Below are positions 9,935 to 18,886 of a DNA stretch of 64,000 nt, in pieces; the stretch's first letter is position 1; each line of letters starts with the position of its first letter. This stretch comes from JBDSLU01 sp963844435 (GTDB taxonomy: Bacteria; Acidobacteriota; Vicinamibacteria; Vicinamibacterales; Vicinamibacteraceae). Under the pieces are notes generated by a model that was given only the letters and a program-made list of their open reading frames with translations, was not told the origin of the DNA and made no database searches. The stretch covers positions 21,799 to 85,798 of the forward strand of contig CAWJOG010000009.1 of assembly GCA_963844435.1 (NCBI GenBank), in the 5' to 3' direction. A program made the position numbers and the translations under genes.

Positions 9935-10989
9935 GCCGATCGCGATCCCGGGTCGCTGCGGGCCGGAGTCGGCGCCGGCACCGTGGGCGGCGTGAGGCCG
10001 CTCCGGGCCCACAGCAGACCGCCTGGCAGGTTGCCGACGACGCCGAGGGCGACGAACAGCACCGACAGGGCGAACGCCGCCGGCTCGGCGACGCCCGCCG
10101 CGTCGAAGAAGAGCACGAACGCCGCCTGGCTGGTGCCGAGCCCGTAGACGGTGATCGGCAGCAGCATGACGAGGAGGATAATCGGGATGAAGGCGAAGTA
10201 GGCCGAGAGCGGCGCGTCGATGCCGAGGCCGAGGCCGAGGCACCACGCCTGGAGCACGCGCAGCACCTGCACGCCGATCGAAGCCAGCGAGACGGCGCTG
10301 AGCAGGCCGTGATGCGCCGCGTAACGTTGCACGGCGCCAACGACGGCCGAGCCCGCGGCATGCGCGCGGGCCCAGGGCAGGCGTTGCACCAAGGCGATCA
10401 GGAACGCCGCGACCCGCGCGCTGAACACGGCCGCGGCCACGGCGGCACAACCGGCCGCAGTGACGGCGAGCCCGCCGAGGACCGCCGCGACGATTTCGGG
10501 CCGGGCCGGGAGGTCACGCGCCAGCCACAAGCCCACGACGGCCATGGCGAGCACGCCGAGCACCCCGAGGACGCGGTCCATGAACACCGACGCGACCGCG
10601 TCGGCCATCGGCACGCCGAGGCGGGCGAGCGACGCAGCCCGCACGGCGTCACCCCCGACGCTGGCGGGGAGGAACGTGCCGACGAACGTGCTGACGAAGA
10701 ACACGTGCAGGATGGCGCCAAGGCCGACCCTGGGCCTGCTGCCGTCACTGGCTGCCGGCGCGAACGGCACCAGGAGCCAGAGCCAGCGCCACGCCATCAG
10801 CGTGCGATCGACGACCACGAGGAGGACGGCGGCCACGAGGGGACCGGGCCGCGCGCGGGCCGCGTGCTCCCAGACGAGCGCCGGCTCGCTCTTCCAGAGG
10901 ATGAAGGCGGTGAGGCCCAGGGCGACGGCCAGCCGGAGGACGCTGCCGGCCGACGGCAGGCGGGCCGGGCGGCCCGGGCTGGCGGTCAC
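9931..10989 (-). CDS. UPF0104/LPG-synthase-like flippase-domain membrane protein
   Basis: 352 aa with about eight spans. The family hallmark is present: FFVSTFVGTFLPASVGGDAVRA, followed by ASVFMDRVLGVLGVLAM, and later LLPITVYGLGTSQAAFVLFF. Relatives form the membrane half of MprF or stand alone in glycolipid clusters, where they are thought to flip or transport lipids. There is no soluble aminoacyl-transferase domain, so this is not a full MprF. The GTG start at 10989 lies one base after the radical SAM stop, and the stop overlaps the next ATG. A second, unlinked homologue lies at 21300-22268. Confidence 0.8.
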   Translation of the reverse strand: MTASPGRPARLPSAGSVLRLAVALGLTAFILWKSEPALVWEHAARARPGPLVAAVLLVVVDRTLMAWRWLWLLVPFAPAASDGSRPRVGLGAILHVFFVSTFVGTFLPASVGGDAVRAASLARLGVPMADAVASVFMDRVLGVLGVLAMAVVGLWLARDLPARPEIVAAVLGGLAVTAAGCAAVAAAVFSARVAAFLIALVQRLPWARAHAAGSAVVGAVQRYAAHHGLLSAVSLASIGVQVLRVLQAWCLGLGLGIDAPLSAYFAFIPIILLVMLLPITVYGLGTSQAAFVLFFDAAGVAEPAAFALSVLFVALGVVGNLPGGLLWARSGLTPPTVPAPTPARSDPGSRSA

Positions 10990-10990
10990 T

Positions 10991-12157
10991 TCACTTGGCG
11001 GCCGGCATCGACGGCAGCGTCTCGAGATGACGCGCCGGATCTCGCTTCACCTTGACGGCGCGGCGGAGGAACTTGGCGTACGGCACGACCTGCTTCATCG
11101 CCCCGACGTTGACCTGGCACGGGCTCAGGCACGTCTTGCAGATCGTCTGGTCGAAGCTGGCGCGGTGGGCCAGGTTGTCGGGCCGGTAGTAGAGATCGCC
11201 GGCCGGCGTCTCGCGGACGTTGCCGATCTCCTGCGAGTTCTCGCAGTAGAACAGCGCGCCGTTCGAGTTGAGGAGCAGGCCCTGCGACTTGAACGGGCAC
11301 GGCATCGTGCGCTGATAGCCGTTGGCGATCATGTCCGCGTAATGCAGGTACATGAACGCCTGGCCGGAGAGCACGCTCTCTTCCTTGACGCGGTCGAGGA
11401 AGAAGTGCCGCATGTATTCCTCTTCGCGCGGGCGGAAGCCGATCGACTCCTCGAGGCTGCGGTTGCCGAGCATGTTGTCGGTGAAGCGCAGCATGTTGAA
11501 GACGACGTCGAGCTTGCGCTCGCGCGCCCAGGCGAGGATGTTGGTCGCGTCGGTCAGGTTGGTCGCGAAGATCGTCGAGGCGATGCCGAACTGGAAGCCG
11601 GGCGTGTCCGCGGCGAGCGCCTGCATGGCCTCGATGGTCTGGCAGGCCTTGTCGAAGCCGCGCTTCACGTCGCGCACTTCGTTGTGGACCTCGCCGATGC
11701 CGTCGAGCGAGACGCGGATGCTGATCAGCACGTTGCGCTCGGAGCAGAACTTCACGATCCGCGTCAGCATCGGGATCGCGCGGTGCGGCGTCAGCCCGGT
11801 GGTGTTGATGCCGAGCTTGCGCAGGCGGGGGAGCCGCTTCACGAACAGCTCGACCACTTCGGGCAGGTCGTTGCGGGTGGTGGGCTCACCGCCCGAGATG
11901 TTGAGGTTCTCGACCGCGTGCCAGAACGGGTCGTCCATGACGTGGTCGATCTCGGCCAGCGTCATGTCCTCCTTGCGGTTGCCGCGCTTCCAGTTGCTGC
12001 ACATCGTGCAGCGCGCGTCGCAGACGAAGGTGCAGTTGAAGATGAGGACGGTCGGCCGGATCGGCCGGAACTGGGCGATCGCGCTCTTCGCCAGATCGCG
12101 GGGCACGCCGACCGCGGTCTTGGAGAGGTAGCGAAGCGTGAAGGTCTGCTTGGACAA
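10991..12157 (-). CDS. Radical SAM protein with C-terminal cysteine cluster
   Basis: 388 aa. The [4Fe-4S] cluster motif is CDARCTMC (Cx3Cx2C), preceded by PTVLIFNCTFVC. NLNISGGEPTTRNDL supplies the SAM-binding GGEP. A Cys-containing C-terminal region (MPCPFKSQG, ALFYCENS, ICKTCLSPCQ) suggests SPASM/Twitch-like auxiliary clusters. The family carries out 5'-deoxyadenosyl radical chemistry on peptides, lipids or sugars. It is the first gene of an operon with a flippase-like protein, a nucleotidyltransferase and a GT2. That context suggests modification of a glycolipid or an activated head group, but the substrate is unknown. Confidence 0.8.
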   Translation of the reverse strand: MSKQTFTLRYLSKTAVGVPRDLAKSAIAQFRPIRPTVLIFNCTFVCDARCTMCSNWKRGNRKEDMTLAEIDHVMDDPFWHAVENLNISGGEPTTRNDLPEVVELFVKRLPRLRKLGINTTGLTPHRAIPMLTRIVKFCSERNVLISIRVSLDGIGEVHNEVRDVKRGFDKACQTIEAMQALAADTPGFQFGIASTIFATNLTDATNILAWARERKLDVVFNMLRFTDNMLGNRSLEESIGFRPREEEYMRHFFLDRVKEESVLSGQAFMYLHYADMIANGYQRTMPCPFKSQGLLLNSNGALFYCENSQEIGNVRETPAGDLYYRPDNLAHRASFDQTICKTCLSPCQVNVGAMKQVVPYAKFLRRAVKVKRDPARHLETLPSMPAAK

Positions 12158-12200
12158 CGACTTATCCTATCGCAGCCCGTCGCGACTGCCAAACGCGACG

Positions 12201-12224
12201 ACGGCCGCCCCGGAGGGCGGCCGT
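12201..12224 (-). terminator. Hairpin downstream of the FN3-type lipoprotein gene
   Basis: A perfect 10-bp stem (ACGGCCGCCC with GGGCGGCCGT) and a 4-nt loop lie between the stop of the lipoprotein gene at 12339 and the start of the radical SAM gene at 12157. On the minus strand no clear U run follows. It could equally be a third hairpin of the adjacent repeat element. Confidence 0.5.
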
Positions 12225-12238
12225 GTCATATTCCTTGT

Positions 12239-12335
12239 GGCGGGCGGTCCCTGCAGGACCGCCCGCAGGCAGCCCCTTGAGGCGTGCCGCTGCCATTCGC
12301 CGCGCTAGGCGCGGCGGCGCCGCACGCCGGGCTGC
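12239..12335 (+). repeat. Repeat family A, full copy
   Basis: Two consecutive hairpins. The first has a perfect 11-bp stem (GCGGGCGGTCC / GGACCGCCCGC) with loop CTGCA at 12240-12266. The second follows the core GCTGCCATTCG and has stem CGCCGCGC / GCGCGGCG with loop TAG. The tail is CACGCCGGGC. The arrangement matches the copies at 32.3 and 50.1 kb, but the stems carry paired changes. It fills the gap downstream of the lipoprotein gene. Confidence 0.7.
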
Positions 12336-12338
12336 ACC

Positions 12339-13518
12339 CTAGCGGCAGGGCAGGCCGCCGGGGTACTGGCGGTAGAAGATGAAGTTGTCAGGGCCGGTGT
12401 CGTGCCAGCTCAGACGCAGCCGCTGCCCGGTGTTGTCGTAGTCGGTGGCGATGTCGATACCGTGCCACCGGCCGTTGACGAACTCGGTGAGGAAGTCGAC
12501 GCTGACCTCCGGGCCACCGCGCTTCATGTTCCAGCCGAGCTGCATGCCGCCGCAGATCCCGGCCTCGATCATGCGGTCGCGCAGGAACTCCATGTTGTGG
12601 CGACGCTGCTCGCCCGAGACGCCCGCGGCCAGCTGTCCGGGATAGTTGCGCTCGGTCCAGGCGATGACCTCGTCGCCGTTGCGCGGCCACGGACCACCAC
12701 CACCGCCGCCGCCCGGAGGCGGCTCAGGCTGGGGCTGCGGACCCGGGGTCGGGGACGGCGCGGGCGGCGCTTCCGTCCGGAACGCCTGGATGATGGAGTA
12801 GGGGGCCGTGAACCCGCCGTCGCTGGCGTTGACGCGCCAGTAGTACTCGGTGCCCGGGGCGAGGTCGGAGCCGGTGACCTCGGTCCGGTCGCCGCCGCTG
12901 CGTAGCGCGCTCCAGACGGCGATGAGCCGCGTGAACCCCTGATCCGCCGCGACCTCGAACCGGTAGGTCACGTTGGTCGCGCCGGTGACGGCGGTGTTCT
13001 GCGCCACCAGCGTGGGGCGCACGCCGGCGATGACGTCGCGCCGTACCGGCGAGAGCGGCACCGGCGTCTCGATGCGGACCGAGAGCGCGATCTGGAAAAG
13101 CGAGGCCGGCGAGTACGGACCGGCGTTGGCGCCGTCGACGGCCCGCACGCGCCAGAAGTAGGCCGCGGCCTTCCTGGAGAACGGGCAGCGTGTAGGCGGT
13201 GCGGCCGCCCTGCCCGGGCGGCAGTTTGTCGGCCGAGTGCACGCGCTGGGTGAACTCGGGATCGAGCGCGACCTGGAGCTCCTGCGTGATCGGCCGCTCG
13301 CCCGTGGTCGTCGCGCTCTCGAAGAGGAGCGTGACCGCGGTGCCGGCCGTCAACGTCTGCTGGTGCTGTGGCTCGAGCAGCTTCGGGGCGGTGATCGAGA
13401 CGCCGGCGATCGGGCCGGCGACGGTGGGGCTCAGGGGGTTTTCGCTCTTCTTGGTGCACCCGGCGAGGGTTCCCGTCACGACGAACGCCGCGGCCAGCAG
13501 GTATCCGGTCTTGCGCAT
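12339..13518 (-). CDS. Fibronectin-III-like lipoprotein with Pro/Gly linker, frame broken
   Basis: ~393 aa reconstructed. A lipobox (VTGTLAGC) is followed by two beta-sandwich modules of the type 'PxLLEPxxxxxL...TLLFESA...YFWRVRAVDG', each ending in a WRV.A motif as in FN3-like repeats. A linker rich in Pro and Gly leads to a ~110-residue C-terminal domain (NGDEVIAWTERNYP...GICGGMQLGWNMKRGGPEVSVDF). The frame breaks near 13170. The C-terminal domain is not recognised; it may be a peptidoglycan- or glycan-related module. The N-terminal half is built like the lipoprotein at 20025-21214, but the C-terminal domains differ. Confidence 0.65.
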
Positions 13519-13670
13519 TGAAGTATCCCTCGGGCGTCCGCGTCGGAGGCCAGGCCGTCCTCGAAGCTTTCGCCTGTCGCTCGGATTATCGGCCGTGGCC
13601 GGCGGTCCTGTAGGGATCGGAAACACCCTTTGGACGGGTCTTTTAAAGACGAGCTGGTTTCGTTGGCCGA

Positions 13671-15710
13671 TCAGGTCCGGTCGACCGAGGTCGGGGGCCT
13701 GCGCCGTGTCAGACGTCCCCAGCCCCGCCCCTTGACGATGGCCACGGCCGCCCGCACGCCGTCGAGGATGGTCGTCCGTCTGGTCTGGTGCGGGCCGATG
13801 GGGAAAAAGCGGACCGGCGTCTCCAGGATCTCGGCGCGGTGGCGCAGGAGGGCCGTCAGCAGCTGGTGGTTGGCCTGCTTGTGGCCGGGCTCGACGTGCA
13901 ATTCCGACACGAACTGGGCACGGATGGCGCGGACGCCGGAGAGCGAGTCGTAGATGTAGCGGCCGTAGAGCACCAGGTAGAGCAGGCTGAGGAGGTGGCT
14001 CCCGAAGTAGCTGACGGTGCCAAGCAGCCACTTGCGGCGATACACCAGCCGCATCGCTTCGTGGACGTCGTTCACCGACAGGCGCCGGCTGCCCCAGACC
14101 GCGTCGAGGGGCAGGAACACGAGCTGCGACACCAGCCCGACGACATCCTCGGCGCGGTACATGCCCGACGACTCGAAGAAGACGACGTAGTCGAAGCTCC
14201 CGTCCGCCAGGGTCGGGCCCACGTCCGACGTCGCCAGCGGCCGGACCGGGAACGGCAGTGAGGCGACGAGGGCCGCGTCGAGGGGAGGGCCGCCGTGGAA
14301 CGCGGCGAGTCGCACCGGCAGGTCGGAGACGCCGCCGCGCACCATCTCGATCAGGCTCTGGGTCAGCTTGTCGGCGGAGGTCGCGTCGTGCAGATAGACG
14401 GCGACGCGCAGCTCGCGCTCCGGGCCGAGCAGCGACGCGATGAACGGGGCGAGGACCTTCGACGCGTCGTGCCGGCCGGTGACGCCGTCCTCGTAATTGC
14501 CTATCCGCACCAGGCGCGGATCCTCGAGCGACTCGACGGCGCCGAGCGGCACGTAGGCGTCGGTGCCCGCGCTCGCCGGATCGTTGATCAGATAGTGGGT
14601 GATGAGGCACGGCGCCGGCGTGGCAAGCCGGCCCTTGTCGCGCAGATAGAACAGCGCGCGGTCGATGAGATCGACGGCGCTCACGTCCACGATCTCCGCG
14701 TCCGGCTGGATGTTGGTGATCAGCAGCTTGATGGCCTGCAGGTTGCCGGCAATGGCCTCGCTGACGCCCGGCGTGAGGTACGACGGGAACAGGCTCGAGT
14801 GCTGGGTGCCGGGCGCGTAGATGATCAGGTCGGCGGCCTCGATGCGCTCGACCACCCGCGGGTTGATCGCAGGGCGCGCCGCGTAGCGGGCGAGCAGGGC
14901 CCGCAGCCCGTCGGCGTCGAGGCCGGCGATCGCCGGATCGCCGGCGTCGAGAGCCCGATCGACGAGGAAGATCTCGCGGATCTGATCCCCCTGTCGGGTG
15001 CTGACGATCTCCGCCTCGCTCGCGAGCAGCGCGCCGTTGGCGTCGATCGCGACGAGGTAGGCGTTGGTGCCGTCGGTGACGTTCTCGAGATGGCCGGGCG
15101 GCACGGCGAGCAGGCCGCCGTAGTCGTCGACGGCGTCGTTGAAGCGGCGGCCGCTGCGCAGGAAGCAGCCGGCGAACACGAGGTTGCCGATGGCGCAGTC
15201 GGAGAAGTCGAACGGCACGCCGGTGCGGCGCATCTCGGCGAAGAAGGCGTCGAGCCGATCGGCGACGGCGTCGATGGCGGCGGGCGGACTGTCGCGGACG
15301 AGCCGCCGCACTTCGACCGCCGGCCCTTCGCCGTCGGCCGGTTCGTGGCGCAGCGCGGCCAGGGCCGCGGCAGCGGTGGCGGTGTCGCAGCCGACGGGCA
15401 GGCGATGATCGACCAGCGCGATCAGCGACGGCGCCGTGTTCAACTCGGCGGCGACGCGCGAGGCGTTCTTGCGGAAGTCGGATGGGCCCAGGCAGTCGCC
15501 GAGGAAACGCCGGACCTCGCCGGTCGAGGCGCCATCGTCGTAGCCGTTGATGACCAGGGTGACGTCGACGCGATCGGAGCCGACCAGCTGCTGCGCGAGG
15601 GCCCGCGAACCGCGACCGCCGGAGAACAGCACCACCTGCAAACGCGGCCGCGAGGGCGGCGACGCACCAGGCGCGATCGTCGCCGGCGCGCGCAAGGGCC
15701 GGGTGAGCAT
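13671..15710 (-). CDS. YvcK/CofD-like protein fused to a degenerate GT2-like domain
   Basis: ~679 aa. Residues ~1-430 resemble the CofD/YvcK fold: VVLFSGGRGSRALAQQL, then VINGYDDGASTGEVRRFLGDCLGPSDFRKN (the DDGxSTG site), AIGNLVFAGCF, and ADLIIYAPGTQHSSLFPSYLTPG. The last ~230 residues look like a polyprenyl-phosphate GT2 core: a VRLAAFHGG strand, FDYVVFFESSGMYRAEDV, AVWGSRRLSVNDVHEAMRL, SGVRAIRAQFV, and ETPVRFFPIGPHQ. The usual DxD is replaced by ESS, so catalysis by this half is doubtful. Free-standing YvcK acts in cell-wall and carbon-flux control, and CofD makes coenzyme F420; neither role can be assumed. ATG at 15710 avoids the divergent gene. Confidence 0.65.
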   Translation of the reverse strand: MLTRPLRAPATIAPGASPPSRPRLQVVLFSGGRGSRALAQQLVGSDRVDVTLVINGYDDGASTGEVRRFLGDCLGPSDFRKNASRVAAELNTAPSLIALVDHRLPVGCDTATAAAALAALRHEPADGEGPAVEVRRLVRDSPPAAIDAVADRLDAFFAEMRRTGVPFDFSDCAIGNLVFAGCFLRSGRRFNDAVDDYGGLLAVPPGHLENVTDGTNAYLVAIDANGALLASEAEIVSTRQGDQIREIFLVDRALDAGDPAIAGLDADGLRALLARYAARPAINPRVVERIEAADLIIYAPGTQHSSLFPSYLTPGVSEAIAGNLQAIKLLITNIQPDAEIVDVSAVDLIDRALFYLRDKGRLATPAPCLITHYLINDPASAGTDAYVPLGAVESLEDPRLVRIGNYEDGVTGRHDASKVLAPFIASLLGPERELRVAVYLHDATSADKLTQSLIEMVRGGVSDLPVRLAAFHGGPPLDAALVASLPFPVRPLATSDVGPTLADGSFDYVVFFESSGMYRAEDVVGLVSQLVFLPLDAVWGSRRLSVNDVHEAMRLVYRRKWLLGTVSYFGSHLLSLLYLVLYGRYIYDSLSGVRAIRAQFVSELHVEPGHKQANHQLLTALLRHRAEILETPVRFFPIGPHQTRRTTILDGVRAAVAIVKGRGWGRLTRRRPPTSVDRT

Positions 15711-15740
15711 CGTCCTGGCGAGGATACCTGAAGTCGGGCT

Positions 15741-15786
15741 AGCAGCCCGTGGTGAAAGTCCCGCGGCACTTCCACCACGGGCCGCT
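15741..15786. repeat. Repeat family B, short palindromic copy
   Basis: A near-perfect inverted repeat without spacer: left arm AGCAGCCCGTGGTGAAAGTC..., right arm ending CCACCACGGGCCGCT, with three mismatches over 22 positions. The same arm sequence borders the longer elements at 33215-33376 and 36110-36255. It lies between the starts of two divergent genes, so it may affect both promoters. Confidence 0.7.
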
Positions 15787-15846
15787 AGCCGCGCCCTCGC
15801 GGCGCACGGTATCATGCGCCGCGATGACGACTTCCTCAGCGGCGGC

Positions 15847-17904
15847 ATGACCCGGTCACTCGCGGCCACGCTGGCCGTCGTCCTGGGCACTGTGGCCCTG
15901 CTCGCCGGCGCCGTGGCCATCCTGCCGGCGCTCGCTCTCGCCCTTTTCGCAAGCGCGTTCCTGATCTTCACCGCTCCGGGCTGGGGCCTGGCGCGCTTCT
16001 ACGCGGGCGGCGATCTCGATCGCGTGACGCACGCCGTGCTGGCGCTCTTCTTCGGCCTGCTGTCTGGCTCGATCCTCTTCTGCGTGATGCGGCTGATCCA
16101 CCTGCCGGGCCCGTTCCCGGTACTGGGGGCGTGCGGCATCACGGGTGCGCTCGCGTGGTGGGCGTCCCGCGACGCCGGCGAGGGCGTCGTGTCGCTGCCG
16201 CGCCTCGGGCCGGCCGATCACGCCGCGATGGGCGGCCTCGCCTTGCTGGTCGCGCTCGTCGTCGGCCCGGTGTTCGCCAACGTCGGCCGCCTCGATCAGG
16301 GCGACCTGTCCTACCGGGCGTATTTCTTCGCCGACCTGTTCGCCCACATGAGCGTGGTCGGCGAGCTCGAGAAGCAGACGATCCCGACCGTCAACCCGTA
16401 CCTCAGCACCGAGGCGCTCCCGTACTACTGGACCTACTTCACGTTCCCGACCGTCTTCAGCATGCTGCAGCCGGACCTGCACGTCGATCGCGGGCTGCTG
16501 TTGATGGCGTTTACGGGCGCGACGCTCTACACGATGGTGTGGTACCTCGTGGCGCGCGGTCTCGGCGGATCGCCGCTCGCCTCGGGCGTGGCCTGGGCGA
16601 CGGTCATCGCCGCCACCAGCTACGAAGGGATCGCCCTGCTCGGCTACCTGTGGCAGCGCGGCGCCCCGTTCTGGCAGATCCGCGACTACAACGTCGACGC
16701 GCTGACGCGGTGGTGGTGGGAAGCGCCGAGCGCCGACGGGCTGCACCGCCTGTTCTGGTACACGCCGCAGCACGGGACGGCGATCACTGCCGGGCTGCTG
16801 GCCGTGGCGACCTACGTGCTCGCGCGCGACGCCAACGGCATCCGCCGCGCGCTGTTCGACGGCCTGCTGCTCGGCGCCGCGCTGATGTGCAGCAGCTTCA
16901 ACGGCGGCATGCTCGTGCTCTGGTACGCCGCCGCGGAGATCGCGGCGCTGATTCGTAACGGCGGTCGCGACCTGGGACGCTGGGTCGCGGCGCGCGGTAT
17001 CGCCGCCACGCTGGTCGTGGCCGGCTTCGGCCTGCTGGTGGGGCTCGGCATGATCCAGCACTCGGCCAACGTGGCGGTGTTCCGCTGGAACACGCGGCTC
17101 CTCAACGAGCCGGTGTGGCTCGCGCTGATGACGTTGGGCACCGCACCCCTGGTGGCCGTGGTCGGGTTCCGGCGGTTGTGGCAGCAGGCGTCCAAGGCCT
17201 TCGTTGCGTTCGCCGTGCTCGCGGCGATCTGCCTGCTGATCCTGATGTTCGTGGAGCTGAAGTACCACCCGAACACTTACGTGCCATTCCGGGCCTTCCA
17301 CATGCTCTATCTGGTGTGCGCCGTCTGGATGGCGTTCGCGGTGGACGCCTGGCAGGCGTGGCGCCGCCCGGCCCGACTGGCGATGTGGGCGGCGTGGGCG
17401 ATCCTCGTCCTGCTCGCGCTGCCGACGCTGGCGCTCGACTGGTACAACACGCGCGACATCCGCAACGTCGATCTGAACCCGGGCGGTTTCGCGTGGACGG
17501 TGCGGATCGGGCCGGGCGATCAGGCGGCGTTGCGGTGGATCCGGCGCAACCTGCCGATCGACGCCACTGTCCAGACCGACGCGGAGACCCGCGGCCGCGC
17601 GACCTGGGCACTGATCCCGGCCCTGGCCCGGCGGCGGCTGGTGACGGGCCTCGGCCTCTTCGAGCCGGATCAGACGCGCTTCGAGCCGAACATGCGCCGC
17701 ATCCGGACGCTGTTCGCCACGAGCGACGTGGACGAGGCATACGGCTACTGCCAGCGCCTGGGCATCGACTACCTGTACGTCGGCGACGTCGAGCGCGCCG
17801 CCTACGGCGCGGGGGCGGAGAAGTTCGCCCGCGATCCGGCGCGCTTCAAGCGCGTCTTCGGAAACGCCGCGGTGCAGATTTACGAGGTCCTCGAGACGCG
17901 CTGA
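15847..17904 (+). CDS. Large polytopic membrane protein, GT-C-like
   Basis: 685 aa from ATG 15847, where the first hydrophobic segment begins (LAATLAVVLGTVALLAGAVAIL). ATG 15814 would add 11 hydrophilic residues. About 12 spans are followed by a ~130-residue soluble tail (DQAALRWIRRNLPIDATVQTDAETRG...YLYVGDVERAAYG) as in many GT-C membrane glycosyltransferases. An acidic loop motif (RLDQGDLSYRAYFFADLFAHMS) follows the early spans. The family would use a lipid-linked sugar donor, which is a structural inference only. It is divergent from the YvcK-like fusion gene, with repeat B in between. Confidence 0.6.
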   Translation: MTRSLAATLAVVLGTVALLAGAVAILPALALALFASAFLIFTAPGWGLARFYAGGDLDRVTHAVLALFFGLLSGSILFCVMRLIHLPGPFPVLGACGITGALAWWASRDAGEGVVSLPRLGPADHAAMGGLALLVALVVGPVFANVGRLDQGDLSYRAYFFADLFAHMSVVGELEKQTIPTVNPYLSTEALPYYWTYFTFPTVFSMLQPDLHVDRGLLLMAFTGATLYTMVWYLVARGLGGSPLASGVAWATVIAATSYEGIALLGYLWQRGAPFWQIRDYNVDALTRWWWEAPSADGLHRLFWYTPQHGTAITAGLLAVATYVLARDANGIRRALFDGLLLGAALMCSSFNGGMLVLWYAAAEIAALIRNGGRDLGRWVAARGIAATLVVAGFGLLVGLGMIQHSANVAVFRWNTRLLNEPVWLALMTLGTAPLVAVVGFRRLWQQASKAFVAFAVLAAICLLILMFVELKYHPNTYVPFRAFHMLYLVCAVWMAFAVDAWQAWRRPARLAMWAAWAILVLLALPTLALDWYNTRDIRNVDLNPGGFAWTVRIGPGDQAALRWIRRNLPIDATVQTDAETRGRATWALIPALARRRLVTGLGLFEPDQTRFEPNMRRIRTLFATSDVDEAYGYCQRLGIDYLYVGDVERAAYGAGAEKFARDPARFKRVFGNAAVQIYEVLETR

Positions 17905-17907
17905 TCG

Positions 17908-18852
17908 TCAGGCCTTGTCCGTGGCCGGTGCCGCCGCACGGCGCGCCGCCACGAACGTCTGCCCGAGCCAGTAGGGCGCCTGAGCGCGGCCGAGGCCGAT
18001 CGGCTGGACCACCGCCCGCGCCGCTTTGGAGAGCGTCTCGCTCAGCGCCGCTCCGCGAAACAGGATGTAGTCGAGCTCGAGGCGCTGGACGTGCGGTCGC
18101 ACGACCTCGACCGCGAAGCCCGTCCGCTCGAGGATGCGGCGGATGGTGCGCCGATCGAAGTACCAGAGGTGCACGGACGTCAGGAAGAGCCAGCGCCGGC
18201 CGAGCGCGCGGGCAATCCACGAGCCGATGTCCGGGTAGTTGACGACCAGCACGCCGCCCGGCTTGAGCAGGGTCGCGCAGCGCTCGAGCACCGCTTTCGG
18301 ATCCGGCGTGTGCTCGATGACGTCCCACAGCGTGACCACGTCGAAGCTGCCGGGCTCGTAGGGCTGATCGAAAACGCTGCCCTGACGGATGCGGATACCG
18401 TAGTGCCGGGCGCCCCAGTCGGCGAGCCAGGCGTTCGGCTCGCAGCCCTGCGCGTCCCAGCCCTGCTTGGCGGCAGCCGCCACGAACGCGCCAGCGGCGG
18501 TGCCGATGTCGAGCAGCCGTCCCTTGCCGCCGGCCAGCCGTTCGATCTCGCCGAGCGACGCGGCGAAGGTGCGTTCACGGGCGGCGAGCTGCGACACATA
18601 GGTCGGGTCGTCGCCCTGGGTGTAGCCGGCGAAGATCAGGTCGTCGCGGAGACGCGGGTTGATGTACTGGAGCTGGCAGCGCCGGCACTTGACGAGCCGG
18701 TCGATCAGCAGCTCATCGCCAGACGCCCGGAAGGTGGCGACGAGATCGGTCGTATCCTGCGAATCGTAGCGTGCGTCGTAGACGATGTCGGCGTCGTCGG
18801 CGCCGCAGACGGCGCACGAAACGGGCTGGAGGAGGTCACTACGCGAAGTCAT
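17908..18852 (-). CDS. Class I SAM methyltransferase with N-terminal zinc ribbon
   Basis: 314 aa. The N-terminus has two Cys pairs (CAVCGAD and CRRCQLQYINPRL), a zinc-ribbon layout found in sugar C-methyltransferases and related enzymes. The SAM-binding motif I is LLDIGTAAGAFV; FDVVTLWDVIEHTPDP and LLKPGGVLVVNYPDI follow, then a C-terminal FVAARRA segment. It is probably a small-molecule or glycan methyltransferase. It converges tail to tail with the membrane protein (3-nt gap) and starts 34 nt from the divergent putative hydrolase. Confidence 0.8.
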   Translation of the reverse strand: MTSRSDLLQPVSCAVCGADDADIVYDARYDSQDTTDLVATFRASGDELLIDRLVKCRRCQLQYINPRLRDDLIFAGYTQGDDPTYVSQLAARERTFAASLGEIERLAGGKGRLLDIGTAAGAFVAAAAKQGWDAQGCEPNAWLADWGARHYGIRIRQGSVFDQPYEPGSFDVVTLWDVIEHTPDPKAVLERCATLLKPGGVLVVNYPDIGSWIARALGRRWLFLTSVHLWYFDRRTIRRILERTGFAVEVVRPHVQRLELDYILFRGAALSETLSKAARAVVQPIGLGRAQAPYWLGQTFVAARRAAAPATDKA

Positions 18853-18886
18853 GAGCTGAGCAAACGGCCTAGTTTAGCATCCACGC

